Positions 55,064 to 63,215 of a stretch of DNA of 64,000 nucleotides are shown here, in pieces. The DNA comes from Mycolicibacterium sp. ND9-15 (GTDB taxonomy: Bacteria; Actinomycetota; Actinomycetes; Mycobacteriales; Mycobacteriaceae): the NCBI RefSeq assembly GCF_035918395.1, contig NZ_CP142362.1, positions 2,455,501 through 2,519,500 on the forward strand, written 5' to 3'. Position 1 is the stretch's first letter, and every line of letters starts with the position of its first letter. Position numbers and translations under genes: made by a program. The notes under the pieces were generated by a model that was given only the letters and a program-made list of their open reading frames with translations, was not told where the DNA came from and searched no databases.

Positions 55064-56713
55064 ATGTCGACAATTTTCAACGTTCGAAACCTGAAGTTGC
55101 CCGCGGTTTCCCGCGCGACGGTCATCATCGGGGCGCTGATCGTGGTGCTGGCGCTGGTGGCCGCCTTCGTCGGTTACAACCTGTACAAGAGGCTGACGAC
55201 GAACACCGTCGTCGCCTACTTCAGTGACACTCTTGCGCTGTATCCGGGCGACAAGGTGCAGATCATGGGTGTGAGGGTCGGGGCGATCGACAAGATCGAA
55301 CCGGCCGGCGACAAGATGAAGGTCACCCTCCACTATGAGAACAAGTTCAAGGTGCCCGCCAATGCCACCGCGTCGATCCTGAACCCGAGCCTGGTGGCGT
55401 CGCGCACCATCCAGCTGTCGCCGCCGTACACCGGCGGACCGGTGATGGAGGACGGCGCAGTCATTCCGCTAGACCGCACGCAGGTGCCGGTCGAGTACGA
55501 CGAATTGCGCGACTCGATCAACCGGATCCTGACTGACCTGGGGCCGACTCCGGATCAGCCGAAGGGCCCGTTCGGCGACATCATTGAATCGGCCGCCGAC
55601 GGCTTCGCCGGTAAGGGCAAGCAGCTCAACGCGACGCTGAACAACCTGTCCGAGGCGCTGTTCGCGCTCAACGAGGGCCGCGATGACTTCTTCAGCGTGG
55701 TCAAGAGCCTGGCACTGTTCGTCAATGCGCTGCACCAGAGCGATCAGCAGTTCGTCGCGCTCAACAACGACCTCGCCGAATTCACGAATGCGTTCACCAA
55801 CACCGATCGGGAGGTTGCGAACGCCCTACAGGACCTCAACCAGCTGTTGACCACGACGCGGGGGTTCCTCGACGAGAACGCCGAGGTCCTCGTCCACGAC
55901 ATCGACAATCTGGAGCAGACCACGACCGCGATCCTGCAGCCGGAGTCGCGCGACGGCCTGGAGACGGCGCTGCACGTGTTCCCCACACTGGGCGCGAACC
56001 TGATGAACATCATTTCGCCGGTCACCGGCGGCGTCATGGGTATCCCCGTGATCAACAACTTCGCCAATCCCCTGCAGTTCGTATGCAGTTCGATCCAAGC
56101 CGGCAGCAGGCTCGGATATCAGGAGTCCGCAGAGATGTGCGCGCAGTATCTCGCGCCGATCCTCGACGCGATCAAGTTCAACTTCCCGCCGTTCGGGGTC
56201 AACCAGTTCGCTTCCGCGCTGACGCTGCCCAAGCACATCGCGTACTCCGAACCGCGCCTGCAGCCGCCGCCGGGGTACAAGGACACGACCGTCCCCGGCA
56301 TCTGGTCGCGCGACACATTGTTCTCCCACGGTAACCACGAGCAGGGCTGGGTCGCCGCGCCGGGCATGCAGGGCGTCGATGTGCAGCCGTTCACGGCGAA
56401 CATGATGACCCCGGAGTGCCTGGCGGAACTGCTGGGCGGCCCGAACTGCGTGGTCGGTGCCGCACCTCCCGCGTTCGGCACAACGCGCGACGGCAACCTG
56501 CCTGGCCCGCCGAACGCGTTCGATCAGAACAACCCGCTGCCGCCGCCGTGGTATCCGCAGCCGGGACCGCCGCCGCCACCGGCTCCCGGTGTGGTGCCGG
56601 GTGACCCGGGCGGAGCAGCCATGGCCGGACCGCTGCCTGCTCCCGGTGTGGGCCCGGCCCCCGCGGCGCCGGGTCCGGTGGGACCGCCGCTACCAGCAGA
56701 GGCAGGTCGGTGA
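55064..56713 (+). CDS. mce1D: Mce1D, Mce-family lipid transport protein
   Basis: This 549-aa protein has an N-terminal helix (RATVIIGALIVVLALVAAFVG), the MCE domain (LYPGDKVQIMGVRVGAID), a helical domain and a Pro-rich tail (about residues 480-549). The TGA stop at 56711-56713 overlaps the first mce1E start (TGATG). The stop lies at the edge of the 33-bp repeat array that begins at 56710. Confidence 0.94.
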   Translation: MSTIFNVRNLKLPAVSRATVIIGALIVVLALVAAFVGYNLYKRLTTNTVVAYFSDTLALYPGDKVQIMGVRVGAIDKIEPAGDKMKVTLHYENKFKVPANATASILNPSLVASRTIQLSPPYTGGPVMEDGAVIPLDRTQVPVEYDELRDSINRILTDLGPTPDQPKGPFGDIIESAADGFAGKGKQLNATLNNLSEALFALNEGRDDFFSVVKSLALFVNALHQSDQQFVALNNDLAEFTNAFTNTDREVANALQDLNQLLTTTRGFLDENAEVLVHDIDNLEQTTTAILQPESRDGLETALHVFPTLGANLMNIISPVTGGVMGIPVINNFANPLQFVCSSIQAGSRLGYQESAEMCAQYLAPILDAIKFNFPPFGVNQFASALTLPKHIAYSEPRLQPPPGYKDTTVPGIWSRDTLFSHGNHEQGWVAAPGMQGVDVQPFTANMMTPECLAELLGGPNCVVGAAPPAFGTTRDGNLPGPPNAFDQNNPLPPPWYPQPGPPPPPAPGVVPGDPGGAAMAGPLPAPGVGPAPAAPGPVGPPLPAEAGR

Positions 56714-56823
56714 TGAGCGCTCGCGCGAAGAACAGACAACAGGTGATGAGCGCTCGCGCGAAGAACAGACAACAGGTGATGAGCGCTCGCGCGAAGAACA
56801 GACAACAGGTGATGAGCGCTCGC
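56710..56823 (+). repeat. 33-bp tandem repeat at the mce1D/mce1E junction
   Basis: Three identical 33-bp units (56710-56742, 56743-56775, 56776-56808) and a 15-bp partial copy each begin GTGATGAGCGCTCGC. The first unit contains the mce1D stop and the mce1E start (TGATG), and each copy brings another in-frame ATG. The layout is like the mycobacterial MIRU repeats found at overlapping stop-start junctions. Confidence 0.9.
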
Positions 56824-57963
56824 AAGTGGAAAAGGCTGGCCCAGCGCACCGTCGCGCTCGGCGCGATCGCACTCGTGCTGACCTCGTGCGGCTCCTGGAA
56901 GGGCATCGCCAACGTGCCGCTGCCGGGTGGTCCGGGCTCGGGGTCGGATGCGACGACGATCTACGTACAGATGCCGGACACATTGGCGCTCAACGTCAAC
57001 AGCCGCGTCCGCGTCGCCGACGTCTACGTCGGCCGGGTCCGCGCCATCGAGCTGAAGAACTGGGTCGCGACCTTGACCCTGGATCTGCGGCCCGACATCA
57101 AGCTGCCCAAGAATGCGTTGGCCCGCATTGGCCAGACCAGCCTGTTGGGCTCGCAACACGTGGAGCTCGAGCCGCCGCCGAACCCGTCGCCGGAGCCGCT
57201 GCGCAACGGGGACACGATCCCGCTCGCGAACGCGTCGGCCTACCCCTCCACCGAACGGGTGCTGGCCAGTATCGCGTCGATCCTGCAGGGCGGTGGCGTG
57301 CAGAATCTCGAGGTCATCCAGACCGAGATCTTCAACGTGCTCAACGGTCGGGCCGACCAGATCCGCGAATTCCTCAACAAGCTGGACACCTTCACCGACG
57401 AACTGAACCAGCAGCGCCAAGACATCACGCGCGCAATCGATTCCACCGACCGGCTGCTGTCGGTCGTCGCGCAACGCAACGACACCCTGGACCGCGTGTT
57501 GACCGAGTTCCCGCCTCTGATCAAGCATTTCGCGGACACCCGCGATCTGTTCGCCGATGCGGTCGAGGCGATCGGGCGGATCAGCAAGGCCGCCGACGGT
57601 GCGTTGGCCCCGGCCAGTGACAACTTGCACACCAACCTGCAGAACCTGCAGCGGCCGCTCAAGCAGTTGGGCCGGGCGTCGCCGTATCTGGTCGGCGCGC
57701 TGAAACTCATGTTGACCGCGCCGTTCTCGATCGAGAACGTGCCGAAGGTGGTGCGCGGCGATTACCTGAACGTGTCGCTGATGGTCGACCTGACGCTGTC
57801 GGCGCTCGACAACGGGGTCCTGTCGGGTACGGGTGTATCGGGCATGCTGCGCGCGCTCGAGCAGGCGTGGGGTCGCGATCCGGCCACGATGATTCCGGAC
57901 GTGCGGTTCACGCCGAACGCACACAATGCGCCGAACGGCCCGCTGGTGGAAAGGGGTGAGTGA
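56713..57963 (+). CDS. mce1E: Mce1E (LprK-like) lipoprotein
   Basis: This is the lipoprotein of the Mce1 complex. From the first ATG (56713) it has 416 aa; other in-frame ATGs are at 56746, 56779 and 56812. A lipobox LTSC lies at Cys59 from the first ATG but at Cys26 from the fourth, and only the latter gives a normal signal-peptide length (KWKRLAQRTVALGAIALVL). The MCE domain and helical domain follow. The first 33 residues come from the tandem repeat (MSARAKNRQQV copies) and are basic, so they might still act as a long signal n-region. Confidence 0.93.
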   Translation: MSARAKNRQQVMSARAKNRQQVMSARAKNRQQVMSARKWKRLAQRTVALGAIALVLTSCGSWKGIANVPLPGGPGSGSDATTIYVQMPDTLALNVNSRVRVADVYVGRVRAIELKNWVATLTLDLRPDIKLPKNALARIGQTSLLGSQHVELEPPPNPSPEPLRNGDTIPLANASAYPSTERVLASIASILQGGGVQNLEVIQTEIFNVLNGRADQIREFLNKLDTFTDELNQQRQDITRAIDSTDRLLSVVAQRNDTLDRVLTEFPPLIKHFADTRDLFADAVEAIGRISKAADGALAPASDNLHTNLQNLQRPLKQLGRASPYLVGALKLMLTAPFSIENVPKVVRGDYLNVSLMVDLTLSALDNGVLSGTGVSGMLRALEQAWGRDPATMIPDVRFTPNAHNAPNGPLVERGE

Positions 57964-57966
57964 GCT

Positions 57967-59532
57967 GTGCTGACGAGATTCGTCAAGATTCAGTTGGTGC
58001 TGTTCACCATCCTGACGATTGTCGCGCTGGTGGTGCTGGGCTGGTATTACCTGCGCCTGCCGAGCCTCGCCGGAATCGGCCAGTACGAACTCAAGGCCGA
58101 ACTGCCGCGTTCGGGTGGTCTGTACGCGACGGCCAACGTCACCTACCGCGGCACGCAGATCGGCAAGGTGACGTCGGTCGAGCCGACCGAGCGGGGCGCG
58201 CTGGCGGTGATGCGCATCGAGGACCGCTACAAGATCCCCGCGGACGCGACGGCGAACGTGCATTCGGTGTCGGCAATCGGTGAGCAGTACCTGGACCTGG
58301 TGTCGACGGGCAATCCGGGCCAGTACCTGTCGCCGGGTTCGACGATCACCGAGAGCACGGTGCCCAGCGAGGTCGGTCCGGCACTGGACGCGGCGAACAA
58401 GGGTCTGGCGGTGCTGCCCAAAGAGAAGATCGACAAGCTGCTCACCGAAACATCGCAAGCCGTGGGCGGTTTGGGTCCGGCGCTGCAGCGGTTGGTCGAT
58501 TCGACCACGAACATCGCACAGGGCTTCCAGGAGAACCTTCCTCAGGTCAACGACATCATCGAGAACGCCGGACCGATCCTGGACAGCCAGGTCACCTCGG
58601 GCGACAACATCGAGCGGTGGTCGCGCAACCTCAATGTGATCGCCGCGCAGTCGGCGGAGCAGGACGCCGCGCTGCGCAGTGGTCTACAGCAGGCTCCTCC
58701 GACGCTCGACCAGGTGTCGGCGGTGTTCAGCGGTGTCCGCGACTCGTTGCCGCAGACCCTGGCGAACCTGGCGATCGTCATCGACATGCTCAAGCGCTAC
58801 AACAAGGGCCTAGAGCAGACGCTGGTGGTACTGCCCCAGGGGTCGGTGGCCGCGCAGGCAGGCACGTTGTTCGAGGATCTGGGTCAGCTGCCGCTGGCGC
58901 TCTCGATCAACCAGCCGCCGCCGTGTCTGACCGGCTTCCTGCCCGCATCCGAGTGGCGGTCGCCAGCCGACACCAGCATGGCACCGCTGCCGCGCGGTAC
59001 CTACTGCAAGATCCCAAAGGACTACCAGGCCAACGTGGTTCGCGGCGCGCGTAACTATCCGTGCGCCGACGTCCCCGGCAAGCGTGCGGCGACGCCGATG
59101 GAGTGCCGCAGCAACGAGCCGTACGTCCCGCTGGGAACCAACCCGTGGTACGGCGACCCGAACCAGATCCTGTCCTGCCCAGCTCCGGGTGCCCGCTGCG
59201 ACCAGGGTGTCAACCCGGGTCGCGGCGTCATCCAAGCCCCGTCGGTCAACAACGGTATGAACCCCGCGCCGGCGAGTGACCTGCCGCCGCCGAATTCGAC
59301 GGCGCCGATCAGCGACCCGCTGAGCCCGCCCGGACAGGGCAGCGTCACCTGCAGTGGACAGCAGCCCAACCCCTGCATCTACACTCCGGCACCAGGGCCA
59401 CCCGGCTCCACGGCGGTGTACAGCCCGACCAGCGGCCAGGTGGTCGGTCCCGACGGCGTGAAGTACAACGTCAGCAACTCGAGTAACCCAGGAGACGACG
59501 GATGGAAGGAGATGCTGGCACCCGCCAGCTGA
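57967..59532 (+). CDS. mce1F: Mce1F, Mce-family lipid transport protein
   Basis: This 521-aa protein starts at GTG 57967, 3 bp after mce1E, with a membrane helix (LVLFTILTIVALVVLGWYYL), the MCE domain (SGGLYATANVTYRGTQIGKV) and a helical domain. The C-terminal third is Pro/Ser/Gly-rich. It ends 31 bp into the next gene, so the operon continues. Confidence 0.94.
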   Translation: MLTRFVKIQLVLFTILTIVALVVLGWYYLRLPSLAGIGQYELKAELPRSGGLYATANVTYRGTQIGKVTSVEPTERGALAVMRIEDRYKIPADATANVHSVSAIGEQYLDLVSTGNPGQYLSPGSTITESTVPSEVGPALDAANKGLAVLPKEKIDKLLTETSQAVGGLGPALQRLVDSTTNIAQGFQENLPQVNDIIENAGPILDSQVTSGDNIERWSRNLNVIAAQSAEQDAALRSGLQQAPPTLDQVSAVFSGVRDSLPQTLANLAIVIDMLKRYNKGLEQTLVVLPQGSVAAQAGTLFEDLGQLPLALSINQPPPCLTGFLPASEWRSPADTSMAPLPRGTYCKIPKDYQANVVRGARNYPCADVPGKRAATPMECRSNEPYVPLGTNPWYGDPNQILSCPAPGARCDQGVNPGRGVIQAPSVNNGMNPAPASDLPPPNSTAPISDPLSPPGQGSVTCSGQQPNPCIYTPAPGPPGSTAVYSPTSGQVVGPDGVKYNVSNSSNPGDDGWKEMLAPAS

Positions 59533-60146
59533 ACCCCACCGATGCTGATGAGACGCCCGACGAATCGTTAGCAGTATCCGCAGACAGCGAACCCACCGAG
59601 AAACCCGACAGCACCGACCAAGAGATCTCAGCCGAGCCGCGCCGCCCGTCGAGGATCGGACGCGGATTGGCCGTCACCATCTGCGTGGCCCTGCTGGCGC
59701 TGGCCGTCGCCGTCGGCGTCGCGGGATTCCTCTTGCTCCATAACGACCGGCAGGTTGCGGCCACCGATCGTGCGGAGGCCGCCGCGCTGCAGGCGGCCAA
59801 GGACTGTGTGGCCGCGACGCACGCCCCCGACACCGCCGCCATGACCGCGGCGCAGTCCAAGATCATCGAGTGCTCGACCGGCGACTTCGCCGTGCAGTCC
59901 TCGCTCTACGCCGGTGTGCTGGTCGATGCCTATCAGGCCGCGAACGTCCAGGTACAGGTGTCGGACATGCGCGCCGCGGTGGAGAAACACAACGACGACG
60001 GGTCGTTCGACATCCTGGTCGCGGTGCGGGTCAAGGTCACCAACTCCGATATCGCCGATCAGGAGCAGGGTTACCGCCTTCGGGTGAAGATGGCGCCCGA
60101 CGAGGGAACCTACAAGGTCGCCAACCTGGATCAGGTCACGTCGTGA
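59502..60146 (+). CDS. Mce-associated membrane protein (Rv0175-like)
   Basis: This 214-aa protein has an acidic, probably cytosolic, N-terminus, one membrane helix at about residues 55-80 (LAVTICVALLALAVAVGVAGF) and an extracytoplasmic domain with two conserved Cys (DCVAATH and IECSTGDF). Mam proteins of this type stabilise the Mce complex. It overlaps mce1F and the next gene. Confidence 0.85.
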   Translation: MEGDAGTRQLNPTDADETPDESLAVSADSEPTEKPDSTDQEISAEPRRPSRIGRGLAVTICVALLALAVAVGVAGFLLLHNDRQVAATDRAEAAALQAAKDCVAATHAPDTAAMTAAQSKIIECSTGDFAVQSSLYAGVLVDAYQAANVQVQVSDMRAAVEKHNDDGSFDILVAVRVKVTNSDIADQEQGYRLRVKMAPDEGTYKVANLDQVTS

Positions 60147-61126
60147 CGTCGTCGACTCTGGTGCTCGACACCGAACCGGACCCCTCGGCTTGCGCCCAGG
60201 TGGTCGATGAACCGGTGGCGTCGTGGGCGGCCAGGGTCGGTGCGTTCGCCATTGACGTCCTGGTCGGGATGGCGGTCCTGACGACGCTGGCGCTGGTGTC
60301 GCTGACCGCGCCCCAGCGCAGTCCGCTGTGGTGGGGATATCTCGCGGTGATCGCGCTGGTGTTGATGACCATGGCGGTCAATCGCCTCGTGCTGCCGCCG
60401 CTCGTCGGATTCTCGCTGGGGCGCGCGGTGGTCGGCACTGCGGTCACCCGGCGAGACGGCTCACGCGCCGGGATGTGGCGACTTCTGCTGCGTGACATCG
60501 CGCACCTGCTGGACACCGCCGCACTGTTCATCGGATGGTTCTGGCCGCTGTGGGATCGGCGTAGCCGCACCTTCGCAGATCTCCTGCTGCGGACCGAGGT
60601 GCGTACCGTGCCGCGGCCGGAGCGAAATGTCCGCAAGCTGACCGGGATTGCGCTGATCGTCGCGACGGTGATCTGTGCGACAGCGGTCGCCGTGAACTAC
60701 TGGGTGGTCTACCGACACGAGCGCGCGGTCGACCAGACCCGGCAGCAGATCGCCGAGCAGGGCCCCCGGATCGTCGAGCAGATGCTCAGCTACCGGCGCG
60801 ACACACTGCAGGAGGATTTCTCACGCGCTCAGTCGCTGACCACCGACGGATACCGTCAGCAGTTGATCGACCAGCAGCAGGCAGTGCAGAACGCCGGTGT
60901 CACCTCCAACGAGTTCTGGGCGGTGAGCAGCGCGGTGCTGAAGGCCTCGCCGGAGCAGGCGGAAATGCTGCTGGCGATGCAGGGCCAGCGCGGCGACGAT
61001 CCGAAAGACCTCAAGTTCGTCACCGCGACCGTGCAGGTGCACTTCGAGAAATCGGGTGACGGCCAGTGGCGCGTCGCCGACCTCACGGTGTTGAAACGGC
61101 CGCACATGAATGCGCAGGGCCAATGA
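60143..61126 (+). CDS. RDD-domain Mce-associated membrane protein (Rv0176-like)
   Basis: This 327-aa protein starts at a GTG overlapping the previous TGA (GTGA). The N-terminal half is an RDD domain with about three or four membrane helices (AARVGAFAIDVLVGMAVL, GFSLGRAVVGTAVTRRDG). A further helix follows near residue 180 (IALIVATVICATAVAVNYWV) and a C-terminal extracytoplasmic domain like that of the other Mam proteins (EFWAVSSAVLKA). It fits Rv0176 (OmamA-like family). Confidence 0.87.
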   Translation: MTSSTLVLDTEPDPSACAQVVDEPVASWAARVGAFAIDVLVGMAVLTTLALVSLTAPQRSPLWWGYLAVIALVLMTMAVNRLVLPPLVGFSLGRAVVGTAVTRRDGSRAGMWRLLLRDIAHLLDTAALFIGWFWPLWDRRSRTFADLLLRTEVRTVPRPERNVRKLTGIALIVATVICATAVAVNYWVVYRHERAVDQTRQQIAEQGPRIVEQMLSYRRDTLQEDFSRAQSLTTDGYRQQLIDQQQAVQNAGVTSNEFWAVSSAVLKASPEQAEMLLAMQGQRGDDPKDLKFVTATVQVHFEKSGDGQWRVADLTVLKRPHMNAQGQ

Positions 61127-61674
61127 GTCCGCGGCGCAGAATCGGCGCCGACGAGCGGGACTTCTTCGAAGTGGTTCCCAAGCCGCTGCGGCGCCGGGGA
61201 CTGCCGATCCTCGCCGCGGTGGCGTCGCTGCTGATGGCGGTCGCGATCAGTGCCGGAGCGCTGATGCTAATCAGTCACGAGAGCGATCAACGGACCGCCG
61301 CCAACGACAATGCCGCTCTGGTGTACGTCAGCGGGTTCATGACCGACTACACGACTCTGGATCCCTTCAATGCCAACGCATACGTGGAGCGGATACTGGC
61401 GCAGGGCACCGGCGACTTCGCCAAGATGTTCAAGGAGAAGCAGAACGAAATCCTCATCCAGGTCGCGCAGGCGGAGCCCACCAGCGGCACCGTCATGGCC
61501 GCCGGCGTGCAGCGTTGGAATGACAACGGCAGCGCCGACGTTCTGGTCGCCACCAAGGTCTCCACGAAAGCGGCGGACGGCAAGTCGACGGTCGAGAGTG
61601 GAAATCGTTGGATCGCAACGGCTATCAAGGAAGGACAGCAGTGGAAGATCAGCCAGCTGATCCAGGTGATCTGA
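61123..61674 (+). CDS. Mce-associated membrane protein (Rv0177-like)
   Basis: This 183-aa protein begins at an ATG overlapping the previous stop. It has one membrane helix at about residues 28-50 (LPILAAVASLLMAVAISAGALM) and an extracytoplasmic domain with a beta-rich end (TVESGNRWIATAIKEGQQWKI). It is part of the operon tail that stabilises or modifies the Mce1 transporter. Confidence 0.85.
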   Translation: MSPRRRIGADERDFFEVVPKPLRRRGLPILAAVASLLMAVAISAGALMLISHESDQRTAANDNAALVYVSGFMTDYTTLDPFNANAYVERILAQGTGDFAKMFKEKQNEILIQVAQAEPTSGTVMAAGVQRWNDNGSADVLVATKVSTKAADGKSTVESGNRWIATAIKEGQQWKISQLIQVI

Positions 61675-62507
61675 CCACCGGCTCCTCGACGGAATCCGTT
61701 CCCGCACCGCGTCGACGTCGGTGGTTCTCCCGGCGCCCGCGACCGGAAACCTCCGCTCCAGAGCCGGATTCCGGCGACGAGGTGACGACGGCGGACGCGG
61801 TTTCCGGCGACGCACCGGTCCCGCTCCGGCCGGTGGGCAAGGCGAATCGCCGCGGCAGAAGGCGTGCGACCGACGAGCAGACCGACGAACCGGCGGTGGA
61901 GGGGCCCGATGAACCGGCGGCCGCCGCGGAGCCCGGGGCGGCCGGCGAATCCGAGGTGGTGGCCCAGGAAGTGAGGTTCGTGCCGCACCGGCCCGCCGGT
62001 AGGCGGCTGGCCGTGGTGGCCGCGGTGGCGGCGGTGTTGTTCGTGGGCGCTGCCGCGTTCGCCGGAGCGACCCTGCAGCCGTACTTGTCCGAACGCGCCG
62101 AGATCAGCACCAAACTCGACGTGGCCCGCACGGCCGCGAGCGCGATCTCCACCCTGTGGACGTACACACCGGACAACATGGAGACGTTGCCGGACAGGTC
62201 GGCCGGTTTCCTCGGCGGTGATTTCGCCTACGAATACCGCAAGTACATCGACGCGATCGTCGCGACGAACAAACAGGCGCAGGTCACCAACACGACGCAG
62301 GTGCTCGGCGCCGCGGTGGAGACGCTGACTCCGTCGGAGGCCACCGCGATCGTCTACACCAACTCGGTGGCGACCAGCCCGATGACCAAGAACATCCCGT
62401 CGCTGCGCTATCTGTCCTACCGGTTGACGATGGAACACCGAGATGCGAAGTGGTTGATCACCCGCATGTCGACCATCACGTCGCTGGATCTGACACCGCA
62501 GCTGTAA
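61641..62507 (+). CDS. Mce-associated membrane protein (Rv0178-like)
   Basis: This 288-aa protein starts at GTG 61641, inside the previous gene, with a ribosome site AAGGAAGG upstream. Residues 1-115 are charged and disordered (Arg/Pro/Glu-rich), followed by one membrane helix at about residues 121-145 (LAVVAAVAAVLFVGAAAFAG) and a Mam-type extracytoplasmic domain. It is the last gene of the mce1 operon. Confidence 0.85.
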   Translation: MEDQPADPGDLTTGSSTESVPAPRRRRWFSRRPRPETSAPEPDSGDEVTTADAVSGDAPVPLRPVGKANRRGRRRATDEQTDEPAVEGPDEPAAAAEPGAAGESEVVAQEVRFVPHRPAGRRLAVVAAVAAVLFVGAAAFAGATLQPYLSERAEISTKLDVARTAASAISTLWTYTPDNMETLPDRSAGFLGGDFAYEYRKYIDAIVATNKQAQVTNTTQVLGAAVETLTPSEATAIVYTNSVATSPMTKNIPSLRYLSYRLTMEHRDAKWLITRMSTITSLDLTPQL

Positions 62508-62522
62508 CCGGAAGGCACGGGG

Positions 62523-63206
62523 GTGACCGTCGAATCGCCTGTCTCACAACGGGTGACGATCACCAGCCTGTTGCTGCTGACCTTCGCGACCGGATTGGTC
62601 GACGCGGTCAGCGTGCTGAAGCTCGGCCACGTCTTCGTCGCGAACATGACCGGCAACGTGATCTTCTTGGGGTTCTGGCTCGTCCCGCATTCGGGTGTCG
62701 ACGTGATCGCGGCGCTCGTCGCGTTCGTCAGCTTCGTCTCGGGTGCGGTGGTGGGCGGTCGGTTGGCCCGCCACCTCGGCACCGACGTTCGCCGGTGGCT
62801 GACGATCACGCTGACGTTCGAGGTCCTCATGTTGGTGGCGCTGTCGGTGCTCGCCGGCGCCGGTGTGCTCGACTATCGGGACGACACCAAACTGCTTCTC
62901 ATCGCGGGGCTGTCCCTCGCCTTCGGAGTGCAGAACTCCACTGCCCAGCAGTTCGGAATCCAGGAGCTGTCCACCACGGTGCTGACGACGACGATCGTGC
63001 GGATCGGATTCGACAGCCGGATGGCCGGCGGCACCGGGGAGCGCGAGAGGCTGCGCTACTGCGTGGTGCTGACGATGTGCGCGGGGGCGGTGGTGGGGGC
63101 GACGATGACCCGCTTCACCGTTGCGCCGATCATCGCGCTCGCGGCGGCGCTGGTGGCGATCAGCGCAGTGCTGTTCTGGTTCGGCGGCCGCCGGCCGCGG
63201 GTCTAG
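62523..63206 (+). CDS. DUF1275 (YoaK-like) membrane protein
   Basis: This 227-aa protein has about six membrane helices, with the family motifs FATGLVDAVSVLKLGHVFVANMTGN and AGLSLAFGVQNSTAQQ (the first shown as two halves: FATGLVDAVSVLKLG and HVFVANMTGN). DUF1275 proteins are of unknown function. It starts at GTG 62523, 15 bp after the last mce1 gene, and could be part of the same transcript. Confidence 0.85.
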   Translation: MTVESPVSQRVTITSLLLLTFATGLVDAVSVLKLGHVFVANMTGNVIFLGFWLVPHSGVDVIAALVAFVSFVSGAVVGGRLARHLGTDVRRWLTITLTFEVLMLVALSVLAGAGVLDYRDDTKLLLIAGLSLAFGVQNSTAQQFGIQELSTTVLTTTIVRIGFDSRMAGGTGERERLRYCVVLTMCAGAVVGATMTRFTVAPIIALAAALVAISAVLFWFGGRRPRV

Positions 63207-63209
63207 TGT
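63204..63209 (+). promoter_or_regulatory. -10 box TAGTGT, leaderless start
   Basis: TAGTGT ends 6 nt before the ATG at 63216. Part of it lies in the end of the preceding gene. Confidence 0.5.
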
Positions 63210-63215
63210 TGCCCT

